Source: Gammaproteobacteria bacterium (GTDB lineage: Bacteria; Pseudomonadota; Gammaproteobacteria; Xanthomonadales; Rhodanobacteraceae). Taken from it: a DNA stretch of 64,000 bases. The notes under the pieces are model-generated. The model saw only the letters and a list, made by a program, of their open reading frames with translations, was not told the DNA's origin and ran no database searches. The DNA lies in NCBI GenBank assembly GCA_021324095.1, contig JAJPJT010000024.1, positions 59,394 to 123,393 on the forward strand, read 5' to 3'. The translations under genes were made by a program, and so were the position numbers. Of this stretch, positions 11,401-17,532 are shown piece after piece (positions within the stretch are counted from its first letter, which is position 1; each line of letters starts with the position of its first letter).

Positions 11401-11574
11401 GGCGCCGACCTGCGGCGCCCACTCGGCATTGCGATGATGGGCGGCCTGATTTTTTCGCAGAGCCTGACGCTCCTCTCGACGCCCGCGATCTATCTGGTAT
11501 TCGCGTCGTGGGCGCGCCGTCGCAAGGAACGCAAGGCGGCACGCGCGCGCCGCAGGCTGGCGGCGCAGAGCTGA
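8461..11574 (+). CDS. RND multidrug efflux permease (MdtC-like), second of pair
   Basis: Second RND pump subunit, 1037 residues from the ATG at 8461 (MNISAPFIKRPIGTSLLAAG). The open frame extends 51 bp further upstream but only through a proline-rich intergenic tract. The helix 4 pair of aspartates is kept (FVVDDAIVVIENI), as is GLVKKNAIMMIDFALVAERE in the second half. A Gly-rich patch (LGGGGGGTSQGGQ, about residues 657-669) lies in the periplasmic loop. The C-terminus ends in a strongly basic tail (RRRKERKAARARRRLAAQ). It is 169 bp after the first permease and presumably cotranscribed. The two pumps are clearly different proteins, so this is not a recent duplication. Confidence 0.95.
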   Translation: MNISAPFIKRPIGTSLLAAGVLAIGILCYTLLGISALPQVSFPAIWVSASEPGANAMTMAATVAAPLERHLGQIPGIDMMRSRSSNGSMFVILFFDAGVDIDSAAQQVDAAINAAVPDLPSGLQMPQWHKANPNDDPVITLALTSNTQPMSELYDAANTLLAPRLSQLQGVASVDVSGSAQPGVRVEVDLHKLAEMGLSTNDIRNAITAANVTSPQGFLTNGNIATAITANDQLHTPQQFADLVIAIHNGTPVYLRDVAKVYEGAQDQFQAAYFNGQRSIQLQVFKRPEANVIATVDSVKKELPGLRNLVPPGTQLTPYFDETTTIRDSVNDVQITLLISLSMVILTMAVFLRRLAPTLIATAAVPLSLCGAFIVMYALDYTLDNLSLLALVIALTFVVDDAIVVIENIIRHLDEGKSRMDAALQGAKEIGFTIVAITASLIAVFMPILFMPSFIGMWFREFTVTVIAAIFVSMVVSLTLTPALCGRFLRHHPSAEKGPSRLSRALDRFHAGMLAVYTRTLDWTLHKHPRLMAWSPLLLLGLTIYLFHLVPATDFPPQDTGLIWGRANGGVTMSFSDLEARTSTLVKMLRKDPAVEYVGASIGTGRRGASGWFSVQLKPRGQGRRDSTQQVVARLSAKVERYPDLEVRFRALQDLGGGGGGTSQGGQYSVNLQSNSASELEEWLPKLEAQLKKNPIFRDVGTDLDEGSLMQNMVVDRAKAATLGVSMAAVDDALYNAFGQRQISTIYSDTNQYQVVLTALPAQTASPAALDTIKVLSSSGKMIPISAIAHQESTVAPSEIEHIDQMTSMSLSFNLAPGISMGQATQQINKTISDMRMPGDIKLGMGDFFRRFEQQMAMMPLLLLGAIVAVYLVLGMLYENLVHPITILSTLPAAGVGALLALLVTNTPLSIVAMMALILLIGLVKKNAIMMIDFALVAEREGKTPLDAVREACLVRFRPIMMTTMVAILASVPLVVGIGTGADLRRPLGIAMMGGLIFSQSLTLLSTPAIYLVFASWARRRKERKAARARRRLAAQS

Positions 11575-11583
11575 GCGGGAATA

Positions 11584-11604
11584 GGGGCTGGGGACTGGGG
11601 ACTG
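11584..11604 (+). repeat. Heptamer array after the RND operon
   Basis: Three tandem heptamers: GGGGCTG, GGGACTG, GGGACTG. They lie 10 bp after the second RND permease stop. Confidence 0.75.
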
Positions 11605-11652
11605 AGGCTCCGCCGGATCGCCGCCGACGAATGACAACCCGAATGCAAAAAA

Positions 11653-11673
11653 CGGCCGCGTCCGCGGCGGCCG
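11653..11673. terminator. GC hairpin between RND operon and proC
   Basis: CGGCCGC at 11653-11659 pairs with GCGGCCG at 11667-11673 around a 7-nt loop. A run of six A precedes it, so it reads as a terminator-like structure for the minus strand or a weak one for the plus strand. A TACAAT hexamer directly after it (11675-11680) could be the proC -10 box, but no good -35 box is seen. Confidence 0.35.
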
Positions 11674-11716
11674 CTACAATCGGGCGTTTGCTGCACGCTG
11701 CCGGACTACGCCATCA

Positions 11717-12580
11717 ATGCCGCAACCTTCCCAGCCCCCAGCCCCCAGCCCCCAATCCCGAAACATCGCCTTCATCGGCGGCGGCAACATGGCGCGCAGC
11801 CTGATCGGCGCGCAGATCGCGCGCGGAATCGCGCCGAACGCAATCCGGGTCGCGGAGCCGCGTGCCGAAGCGCGCGAAGCGCTCGCCCGCGAGTTCGGCG
11901 TGCACGTATTCACCGACAACGCCGTGGCCGTGGCCGGCGCGGACTGCGTGCTGCTGGCGGTGAAGCCGCAGGTGATGCGAACGGTTTGCGAGGGGCTTGC
12001 GGCGCCGCTCGGCACGGCACGGCCCTTGCTGATCTCGATCGCCGCCGGCATCCGCATCGCGCAACTGGAACGTCTGCTTGGGGCACGACACGCGATCGTG
12101 CGCTGCATGCCCAACATGCCCGCGCTGGTCGGCGCGGGCGCCGCCGGTCTGTGCGCCAACCGCAACGTCGATGCCGATCAGCGTGCACTGGCTGAAAACA
12201 TCTTCGATGCGGCCGGCATCGTGCGCTGGATCGACGACGAGTCGCAGATGGATACCGTCACCGCGCTATCCGGCTCGGGGCCCGCGTATTTCTTCCTGCT
12301 GGTCGAGGCCATGGAAGACGCGGCCGTGCGGCTCGGACTGCCGCGCGAAACGGCACGTGCGCTGGCCGCCCAGACCTGCCTCGGTGCCGGTCACATGCTT
12401 GCCGACGGCCAGGAAACCGCGGCGGATCTCCGCAAGCGCGTCACCTCGCCGCATGGAACGACTGCTGCGGCACTCGACGTATTCGAGCGAGGGGATTTCA
12501 GCAAGCTGGTCGAACAAGCGCTGGCGGCTGCAAGACATCGCGGCGCCGAAATGTCCGCGGAACTGGATAGCGAAGAATGA
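11717..12580 (+). CDS. proC: Pyrroline-5-carboxylate reductase
   Basis: Reduces pyrroline-5-carboxylate to proline with NAD(P)H, the last step of proline synthesis. The dinucleotide-binding loop is IAFIGGGNMA, followed by CVLLAVKPQ, MPNMPALVGAG and the C-terminal ALSGSGPAYFFLLVEAMEDAA and TSPHGTTAAAL signatures. It is 287 residues. The first 14 or so residues (MPQPSQPPAPSPQ) precede the conserved start of the fold and are encoded by the heptamer array at 11732-11759. There is no in-frame ATG between 11717 and the nucleotide-binding loop, so translation must run through the repeat unless a rare start is used. Its ATGA overlap with yggT points to cotranslation. Confidence 0.95.
   Translation: MPQPSQPPAPSPQSRNIAFIGGGNMARSLIGAQIARGIAPNAIRVAEPRAEAREALAREFGVHVFTDNAVAVAGADCVLLAVKPQVMRTVCEGLAAPLGTARPLLISIAAGIRIAQLERLLGARHAIVRCMPNMPALVGAGAAGLCANRNVDADQRALAENIFDAAGIVRWIDDESQMDTVTALSGSGPAYFFLLVEAMEDAAVRLGLPRETARALAAQTCLGAGHMLADGQETAADLRKRVTSPHGTTAAALDVFERGDFSKLVEQALAAARHRGAEMSAELDSEE
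11732..11759 (+). repeat. Heptamer array inside the proC 5' coding end
   Basis: Three CAGCCCC units and one CAATCCC unit in exact 7-bp register. They are translated as the Pro/Ser/Gln-rich N-terminal tail of ProC. Confidence 0.8.
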
Positions 12581-13146
12581 TCTACCTTGCCAGTGCGCTC
12601 GCGCTGCTGATCCAGTTTGTGTTCGGTTGCGTGATCTTGCTGTTCGTGGCACGCCTGTTGGCCGAAGCCGTGCGCGCGGACTTCTACAACCCGATCTGTC
12701 AATTCCTGTATCGCGCCACGAACCCGATCCTGACCCCGCTCAGGCGCGTAATCCCGACCTGGCGGCGCATCAATCTTGCGGCATTGCTCATCGCGTGGAT
12801 ATTGGAAGTCATCAAGAACTTCCTGCTGCGCTGGATTGCACCCGATTTCTGGGCGACCAACGTCGGCACGCTGGTTCTGGGCGTGGCCGATCTCGTGAAT
12901 TTCTTTGCGATCGTTTACCTGATCATGGTGTTCGTCTGGGCACTGCTGTCGTACGTCAACATCGACGCGCGCAATCCACTGGTGCCGCTGCTCGGCAAGA
13001 TCGTCGAACCCATCCTGAAACCGTTCCGCAAGGTATTGCCGCTGATCGGCGGCTTCGACTTGTCGCCGGTGCTGGCGATACTGGTGATCCTGTTGATCCA
13101 GACGGTGGTCGTGGCGTGGTTGATGAACACCGGGCACTCCGTTTGA
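12577..13146 (+). CDS. yggT: YggT-family integral membrane protein
   Basis: A 189-residue protein with two copies of the YggT domain. The first has helices ALALLIQFVFGCVILLFVARLL and LAALLIAWILEVIKNFLL; the second has LVNFFAIVYLIMVFVWALLSY and LAILVILLIQTVVVAWLM. Each pair is linked by a conserved NPI-TPLRRVIP / NPLVPLLGKIVEPILKPFRKVLP segment. The family is linked to osmotic or cation balance and to cell-division gene neighbourhoods in other bacteria, but its biochemical role is not settled. It overlaps the proC stop by 4 bp, the usual proC-yggT arrangement. Confidence 0.9.
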   Translation: MIYLASALALLIQFVFGCVILLFVARLLAEAVRADFYNPICQFLYRATNPILTPLRRVIPTWRRINLAALLIAWILEVIKNFLLRWIAPDFWATNVGTLVLGVADLVNFFAIVYLIMVFVWALLSYVNIDARNPLVPLLGKIVEPILKPFRKVLPLIGGFDLSPVLAILVILLIQTVVVAWLMNTGHSV

Positions 13147-13170
13147 TTTGCGCTCGCGCGCGCGTTCCTT

Positions 13171-13235
13171 TCTCCCTCCGGGAGAGCGGCGTAAAGCGCT
13201 GGTCCTGTTTTTGCCGAAGGGTGGGTGAGGGTCCG
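13171..13235. repeat. CCCTCTCCC-type palindromic repeat unit (copy 1)
   Basis: A short hairpin (TCTCCC/GGGAGA at 13171-13185) followed by GGGTGGGTGAGGGTCCG near 13219-13235. The same hairpin plus GGGTGAGGGTCCG tail recurs at 21375, within dnaE2 and at 26923-27087. Confidence 0.65.
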
Positions 13236-13254
13236 CTCCTCGCACGTTCGTTGC

Positions 13255-13758
13255 ACGACATCCCTGTCTGTTTTCCGCGCCCCTCCCGGGGGCGCGGGTG
13301 ACTTTCTCTTGCTTGGCCAAGAGAAAGTCACCAAAGAGAAGGCCACCCCGCGAACACGTCCTCCGCACATCCCTGTGCTCCGGATTCGCTCGCGGCCGCC
13401 GGGGTTCGCCGACGGCACGTCCATGTGCCGACGGCGAACTGGCGCACATCCTGTGCGCCATCCTTCGGACTGATCCGTCGGCCGCTCGCCGTGTTCGAGG
13501 GGTCCCGTTTGCGCACATCCTGTGCGCGTGATCGGACGAAGCCGATTGTTTGCACTTGCTCCGGACGAGGCCATGGATGGCCGGTAGCGAAGCAACAATC
13601 GGCGCCGTTGGCGGTGCCGCGCCGCGCGGCAAGGGAAGTTGAGCACGCAGGACGCGTGCGAGACCACCGCCACAGGCGCCATGGTTTTTGGTTACTTTTT
13701 GCCGAAACAAAAAGTAACCCGCGCCGTTGGACGGCGCGGAAAAAGACAGGGATGTCGT
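13255..13758. repeat. 504-bp element of nested inverted repeats with terminal repeats
   Basis: Bounded by a perfect 14-bp inverted repeat (ACGACATCCCTGTC at 13255-13268, its complement at 13745-13758), extended inward by TTTTCCGCGCC / GGCGCGGAAAA with a one-base indel. Inside are a 15-bp-stem hairpin (13297-13311 with 13318-13332), a 12-bp-stem hairpin (13690-13701 with 13708-13719), a 10-bp pair (13541-13550 with 13594-13603), and a cluster of small palindromes sharing CACATCCTGTG-like cores (13441-13459, 13511-13527, 13405-13438). All frames crossing it give Arg/Ala-rich low-complexity products, so it is treated as non-coding. Transposase genes are absent. Confidence 0.8.
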
Positions 13759-13795
13759 CCCCGATTTCTGCGCGATGTGGCACGCTCTCGGTAGC

Positions 13796-14605
13796 TCAGC
13801 CGCGAGGCGGCGCGCTGCGCGCCCAGCGCGCGATGATCGCATGCAATGCGTCGAGCCCATCGGTGAGCGCTGCCGGCCCCGGCTGCAGGATGATTGATGA
13901 CTTGATTTCGTGCAGTTCGCCATCGCGCACCGCGGGGATCGTGTTCCAGCCGGGACGGGTGGCCACCTTTTCGGGTTGGAATTTCTTGCCGCACCACGAG
14001 CCCAGGATCAGGTCGGGCTGGCGCGCAACCACTTCCGCGGGGTCGGCGAGTATCCGGTCCTTCGCCAGGGGCCCTTCGGCGAGTTCGGGAAACACGTCTT
14101 CGCCGCCTGCAATGCGGATCAGTTCGGCGACCCAGCGGATGCCGCTGATGCAAGGTTCATCCCATTCCTCGAAGTACACGCGGGGGTGCCGCGGCAGCGC
14201 TGCGCCCTTTGCACGTACGGCTTCGATGTGCGCTTCGAGTTCGCGTGCGTAGGCTTCGGCCTTCGCGCCGGCACCGACCAGCGCGCCCAGGCGGCGCACG
14301 TAGGCAAGAATGCCGTCGACAGAACGATGATTGCTGATCCAGACCTCGACGCCGGACCTGATCAACTCGCGGGCAATGTCGGCCTGGATATCGGAAAACC
14401 CGATCGCGAAATCGGGCCGCAGCGCGAGAATGCGGTCGATCTTCGCGCTGGTGAACGCGGAGACTTTGGGCTTCTCTTTCCGCGCGCGCGGCGGCCGCAC
14501 CGTAAAGCCCGAAATGCCGACGATGCGATCCTGCTCGCCGAGCGCGTACAGGACTTCGGTCGGTTCTTCGGTCAGAGAGACGATGCGTCGTGGTCCTTGC
14601 GACAT
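13796..14605 (-). CDS. BtuF-like cobalamin/iron-chelate binding protein without signal peptide
   Basis: A 269-residue protein of the periplasmic-binding-protein class III fold (PF01497-type). The N-terminal RIVSLTEEPTEVLYALGEQDRIVGISGFTVRPP, then KPKVSAFTSAKIDRILALRPDFAIGFSD, and the C-terminal RPGWNTIPAVRDGELHEIKSS all match B12-binding family proteins. Binding of cobalamin or a related compound is inferred. The ATG at 14605 gives MSQGPRRIVS, with no signal sequence, and the frame upstream offers none. The protein may therefore be cytoplasmic, as in some stand-alone family members. No permease or ATPase gene is nearby, and I saw no cobalamin riboswitch upstream. Confidence 0.75.
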   Translation of the reverse strand: MSQGPRRIVSLTEEPTEVLYALGEQDRIVGISGFTVRPPRARKEKPKVSAFTSAKIDRILALRPDFAIGFSDIQADIARELIRSGVEVWISNHRSVDGILAYVRRLGALVGAGAKAEAYARELEAHIEAVRAKGAALPRHPRVYFEEWDEPCISGIRWVAELIRIAGGEDVFPELAEGPLAKDRILADPAEVVARQPDLILGSWCGKKFQPEKVATRPGWNTIPAVRDGELHEIKSSIILQPGPAALTDGLDALHAIIARWARSAPPRG

Positions 14606-14683
14606 ATTCCTTTACGCAACCTCATGCGCCAACCGTCCCTGGTGCCTGGCGCCAGCCGCGCCTTTCGTGGCGCGGCGCTTGCC

Positions 14684-14712
14684 GTCGCGAGATGCCCCCG
14701 GCATCTCGCGAC
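14684..14712 (-). terminator. Strong hairpin downstream of pdxH
   Basis: GTCGCGAGATGCC at 14684-14696 pairs perfectly over 13 bp with GGCATCTCGCGAC at 14700-14712 around a 3-nt loop. It lies 20 bp after the pdxH stop. No U tract follows in either direction. Confidence 0.6.
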
Positions 14713-14732
14713 GACTCCGGCTCGCCCATGTG

Positions 14733-15323
14733 TCACGGATACAAGAGCCTCTTTCGCCATTGCCCGTCCACGATTTCCCAGCGCTCCCGCTCGTTCAAGC
14801 GATGCTCGTGCGCATACCAGAACTCCACCATGTCCGGCACCACGAGGTATCCGCCCCAATCCGCCGGCCGAGGCACGGGCTGTCCGGTGAACCGGCGCTC
14901 GGCTTCCGCCACCCGCCGCTCCAGCGTGGCGCGGTCCGGCAGGGTTTGCGATTGCAGTGATGCCCATGCGCCGAGTTGCCGCAAGCGCTCGCGCGTGGCG
15001 AAGTAGGCATCGGACTCGTCTCCCGGCAGCTTTTCCGCGCGGCCCTCGATGCGCACCTGCGCCGCCGGATCCAGCCATTTCCAGTGCAGGCACAACGCAA
15101 CGCGCGGATTGGACGCGAGTTGTGCGCCCTTGTCGCTGTCGTAGCGCGTGAAGAACGTCAGCCCGCGCTCGTCGAGCCTTTTCAGCAACACCATCCGCGC
15201 GTGCACGCCGCCCTCGCTATCGGCCGTCGCCACGGTCATCGCATTCGACTCGGGGTCGCCGCTGGCGCGCGCGGACGCATGCAGGTGGCGCAAGGTTTCG
15301 AGAATCGTCGGGTTCAATTCCAC
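14733..15323 (-). CDS. pdxH: Pyridoxine/pyridoxamine 5'-phosphate oxidase
   Basis: FMN-dependent oxidase that makes pyridoxal 5'-phosphate in the cytoplasm. The 196-residue protein starts with GTG at 15323 (MELNPTILETLRH). Family segments are AMTVATADSEGGVHARMVLLKRLDERGLTFFTRYDSDKG (FMN phosphate and substrate binding), the mid-region QVRIEGRAEKL, and the C-terminal WGGYLVVPDMVEFWYAHEHRLNERERWE followed by WRKRLLYP. It is slightly shorter than the 210-220 residues of many homologues because the N-terminal arm is brief. A TATACT hexamer at 15357-15362 on the same strand could be the -10 box, about 34 bp before the start. Confidence 0.95.
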   Translation of the reverse strand: MELNPTILETLRHLHASARASGDPESNAMTVATADSEGGVHARMVLLKRLDERGLTFFTRYDSDKGAQLASNPRVALCLHWKWLDPAAQVRIEGRAEKLPGDESDAYFATRERLRQLGAWASLQSQTLPDRATLERRVAEAERRFTGQPVPRPADWGGYLVVPDMVEFWYAHEHRLNERERWEIVDGQWRKRLLYP

Positions 15324-15356
15324 GTCAGGCCATCCGGCAGAGCCCAGAAAGGCCCA

Positions 15357-15362
15357 AGTATA
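15357..15362 (-). promoter_or_regulatory. Possible -10 box for pdxH
   Basis: TATACT reading toward pdxH, giving a leader of about 27 nt. The matching -35 region is poor, so this is a weak call. Confidence 0.35.
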
Positions 15363-15561
15363 GGGACTCGAAACCGGGCACGAGCCGCGGAAGTACCGTC
15401 GCGATCAAATCGGCAGGGATTGCCGTTGAACGCGGAAGCAGCCCGAGAGGCGAGCGCCACGGGTGGCCGAATCGCCCGGAGGACGGGCACCGGGGTGTAT
15501 CGAGTCGCAGAGGCAGCGCGTTAGTACGGACTAGCAAGCACCCTGCAGTGCGAGTTCCGGC

Positions 15562-16260
15562 TCACACTTGCTCGATTCGATAACCGTGCTGATAAACCGC
15601 GGTCAAACGCCAGCCGTTCTCGCCCGACAGCCCGAGTTTCTTGCGCAGGCGGCTGATGTGCGTATCCACGGTACGCGTGCTGACGTCGCCTCCGAGGTTC
15701 CAGACGTTCTCCAGCAAGGCGTCCCGGCTGACGATGCGACCCTGGCGCCGAAACAGATAACACGCCAGTTCGAATTCGCGCTGGGTCAATTCCACGGGCA
15801 CGCCGTTGACGCTGATCTGGCGGCGTTGCGGATCGATCCGGTACGGCGGCAGTTCCAGCACCTCGTTGGCATCGGCCTCGCCACCGCGGCGGCGCAGCAC
15901 GGCGGCGACGCGCGCCAGCAACTCGCCCTGCTTGGGCGGCTTGACGACGTAATCGTCCGCACCCGCGGCGAGCCCTTCCACGATATCGGACTCCTCGCCG
16001 CTCGCCGTCAGGAATATCACCGGCAATCCCGCGTTCGGCGATTGCCGTATCCAGGCCAGAACGTCCAGGCCCTTGGCATCGGGCAAGCTGCGGTCCAGGA
16101 GCACCAGATCCACGGCCTCGCTGCCGAGCCGCCGCCGAAAATCACTTGCGGTGCGGAACACCGCACAGCCGTAGCCGGCGTGCTCCAGCCACAGGCGCAA
16201 CAGCTCGGTTTGATCCGGATCGTCTTCGACGCAACCGATCGTCCACGTCACAGCGCCCAT
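15562..16260 (-). CDS. OmpR/PhoB-family response regulator (orphan)
   Basis: Two-component response regulator of 232 residues from the ATG at 16260 (MGAVTWTIGCVEDDPDQTELL). The receiver domain has the acidic pair ED-D near residue 11, the phospho-acceptor in VDLVLLDRSLPD and the conserved Lys in YVVKPPKQGELLARV. The C-terminal winged-helix DNA-binding domain includes LTQREFELACYLFRRQGRIVSRDALLENVW and RTVDTHISRLRKKLGL. No sensor kinase gene lies next to it, so its partner and target genes are unknown. The upstream frame could add 14 residues, but these have no family match. It is flanked by pdxH and dodecin on the same strand with wide gaps, so it is probably transcribed alone. Confidence 0.92.
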   Translation of the reverse strand: MGAVTWTIGCVEDDPDQTELLRLWLEHAGYGCAVFRTASDFRRRLGSEAVDLVLLDRSLPDAKGLDVLAWIRQSPNAGLPVIFLTASGEESDIVEGLAAGADDYVVKPPKQGELLARVAAVLRRRGGEADANEVLELPPYRIDPQRRQISVNGVPVELTQREFELACYLFRRQGRIVSRDALLENVWNLGGDVSTRTVDTHISRLRKKLGLSGENGWRLTAVYQHGYRIEQV

Positions 16261-16352
16261 GGTCGTCCTCGTGTCCCCATCCGCAAGGCTCTTTCGCGCC
16301 ACTGCATCGCGTCAAGCTTCCGTCATCCGCGCCTGCAAGCCGTCGATGCGCG

Positions 16353-16556
16353 TCAATCGACTTCGAAGTTGATCCGCATGTTCACCCGCCATTCTCTCAC
16401 GTTGCCGTCGTTGTCGGTCGCGACCTTGATGTCGTTGATCCATGCGCCCTTGATGTTCTTTACGGTCTTGCCGGCCTTTTCGAGTCCGTGGCGCACGGCA
16501 TCCTCGATGCCCTTCGACGAAGACGCACTCAATTCGATGACCTTGGTGACGGACAT
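16353..16556 (-). CDS. Dodecin (flavin-binding small protein)
   Basis: A 67-residue protein, MSVTKVIELSASSSKGIEDA at its N-terminus and ending NMRINFEVD. This matches dodecins: beta-alpha-beta-beta chains that assemble into a hollow dodecamer storing or buffering flavins. The tryptophan in KGAWINDIKV fits the aromatic that sandwiches the isoalloxazine ring. The ATG at 16556 was chosen because the longer frame to 16625 adds an Arg-rich stretch not found in the family. It stands alone between the response regulator and the phosphatase gene. Confidence 0.93.
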   Translation of the reverse strand: MSVTKVIELSASSSKGIEDAVRHGLEKAGKTVKNIKGAWINDIKVATDNDGNVREWRVNMRINFEVD

Positions 16557-16673
16557 GACGGCTCTCCTTCTCTGACGCGCTCCCCGGAATGATTCGAGCA
16601 GGCTCCCCGTTCGCAACCGTGACATGTTTCACGTTTTTCTGTCAAGCAGTGGCCCGCTTGAAAGCATGTGGAA

Positions 16674-17477
16674 TCAAGGCGAAACCCGGGACAAGATCGC
16701 CGGATGAAGCGCTGGCACGGAGGCCAGCACGCTGCGGGTGCCGAGGGAAAGGCCCTCCCCTGCCAGATCGGTGAATATTCCGCCAGCTTCCCGCACGATC
16801 ACGGCCAGCGCGGCGATGTCGAGGATGTTGACATCGGATTCGATCACGACATCCAGCGCACCACGCGCCAGCAGATGGTAATGACAGAAATCGCCGTAGC
16901 CGCGCACGCGGTTGACCTCGCCGATCAGACCGGCCAGCGCCGTCCATTGCCGTGCATTCCGTGCCAGCGATTTGACATTGCCGAGCGACAGCGCGGCGTC
17001 ACGCAGGTTCGCGGTGTCGGCGACGTGCACGCGCTCGCCATTGGAATTCCCGCTATCGAGAAAAGCGCCGCCATCGCGTCTCGCCCACATCGTTTCGCCG
17101 TAGAGGGGTGCGTGCGACACGCCCACCACCAGTTCGCCTTTGTGCATCAGGGCGATCTGCGTCGAAAAAAACGGCGTGCCCCGCACGAAGCTTTTGGTGC
17201 CATCCAGCGGATCGATCAGCCACAGGAATTCGCCGGCACCTTCGCGGCCGCGCTCTTCGCCGAGGGTCGCGTGATCGGGAAATTCACGTCTCAGCGCATC
17301 GCGGATGATGTCCTCGGCTTCGCGATCGGCGACCGTGACGGGCGTGGCATCGGGTTTGATCTCGACGATCACGCCTTGTCCAAAATATTTCGCGATCCGC
17401 TCGCCCGCGGCACGCGCGGCGGCGAGTGCAACTTCGAGCGCATGGTCGAGGAAGGCTGTATCCGGCATCGTGGTCAT
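16674..17477 (-). CDS. hisN: Inositol-monophosphatase-family phosphatase (HisN-like)
   Basis: Mg-dependent, Li-sensitive-type phosphatase of 267 residues. Metal site motifs are ATLGEERG, WLIDPLDGTKSFVRG and the C-terminal DVNILDIAALAVIVREAGG. The phrase GTKSFVRGTPFFSTQIAL and the HYHLLARGALDVVIESDVN segment match histidinol-phosphate phosphatases (HisN) better than SuhB or CysQ, so histidine synthesis is the most likely role; this sub-family assignment is inference. The ATG at 17477 (MTTMPDTAFLDHALEVALAA) is preferred; the next ATG is 9 bp downstream. It is divergent from bioA with only 55 bp between the start codons, so the promoters must overlap. Confidence 0.8.
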   Translation of the reverse strand: MTTMPDTAFLDHALEVALAAARAAGERIAKYFGQGVIVEIKPDATPVTVADREAEDIIRDALRREFPDHATLGEERGREGAGEFLWLIDPLDGTKSFVRGTPFFSTQIALMHKGELVVGVSHAPLYGETMWARRDGGAFLDSGNSNGERVHVADTANLRDAALSLGNVKSLARNARQWTALAGLIGEVNRVRGYGDFCHYHLLARGALDVVIESDVNILDIAALAVIVREAGGIFTDLAGEGLSLGTRSVLASVPALHPAILSRVSP

Positions 17478-17532
17478 GCGGGCCAGCTTAGCCGCGCTTG
17501 AGCCCATCCGCCGCGGCCGCGATCATGGCGCG

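Noticed and set aside
8395..11637. 1080-residue open frame on the minus strand
   Set aside because: It lies opposite the second RND permease and reads as Arg/His/Gln-rich, low-complexity protein typical of antisense frames in GC-rich DNA.
13225..13783. Several frames of 80-150 residues across the inverted-repeat element
   Set aside because: All are translations of palindromes, with repeated AHILCA-like words; such frames are commonly mis-annotated as hypothetical proteins.
14606..14732. Cobalamin riboswitch upstream of the BtuF-like gene
   Set aside because: Only 127 bp, dominated by the pdxH hairpin, with no B12-box-like sequence that I could recognise.
15325..15537. 70-residue frame upstream of pdxH
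   Set aside because: No start signal or homology; it overlaps the likely pdxH promoter.
16258..16302. Longer start for the response regulator
   Set aside because: Adds 14 residues not matching receiver-domain starts.
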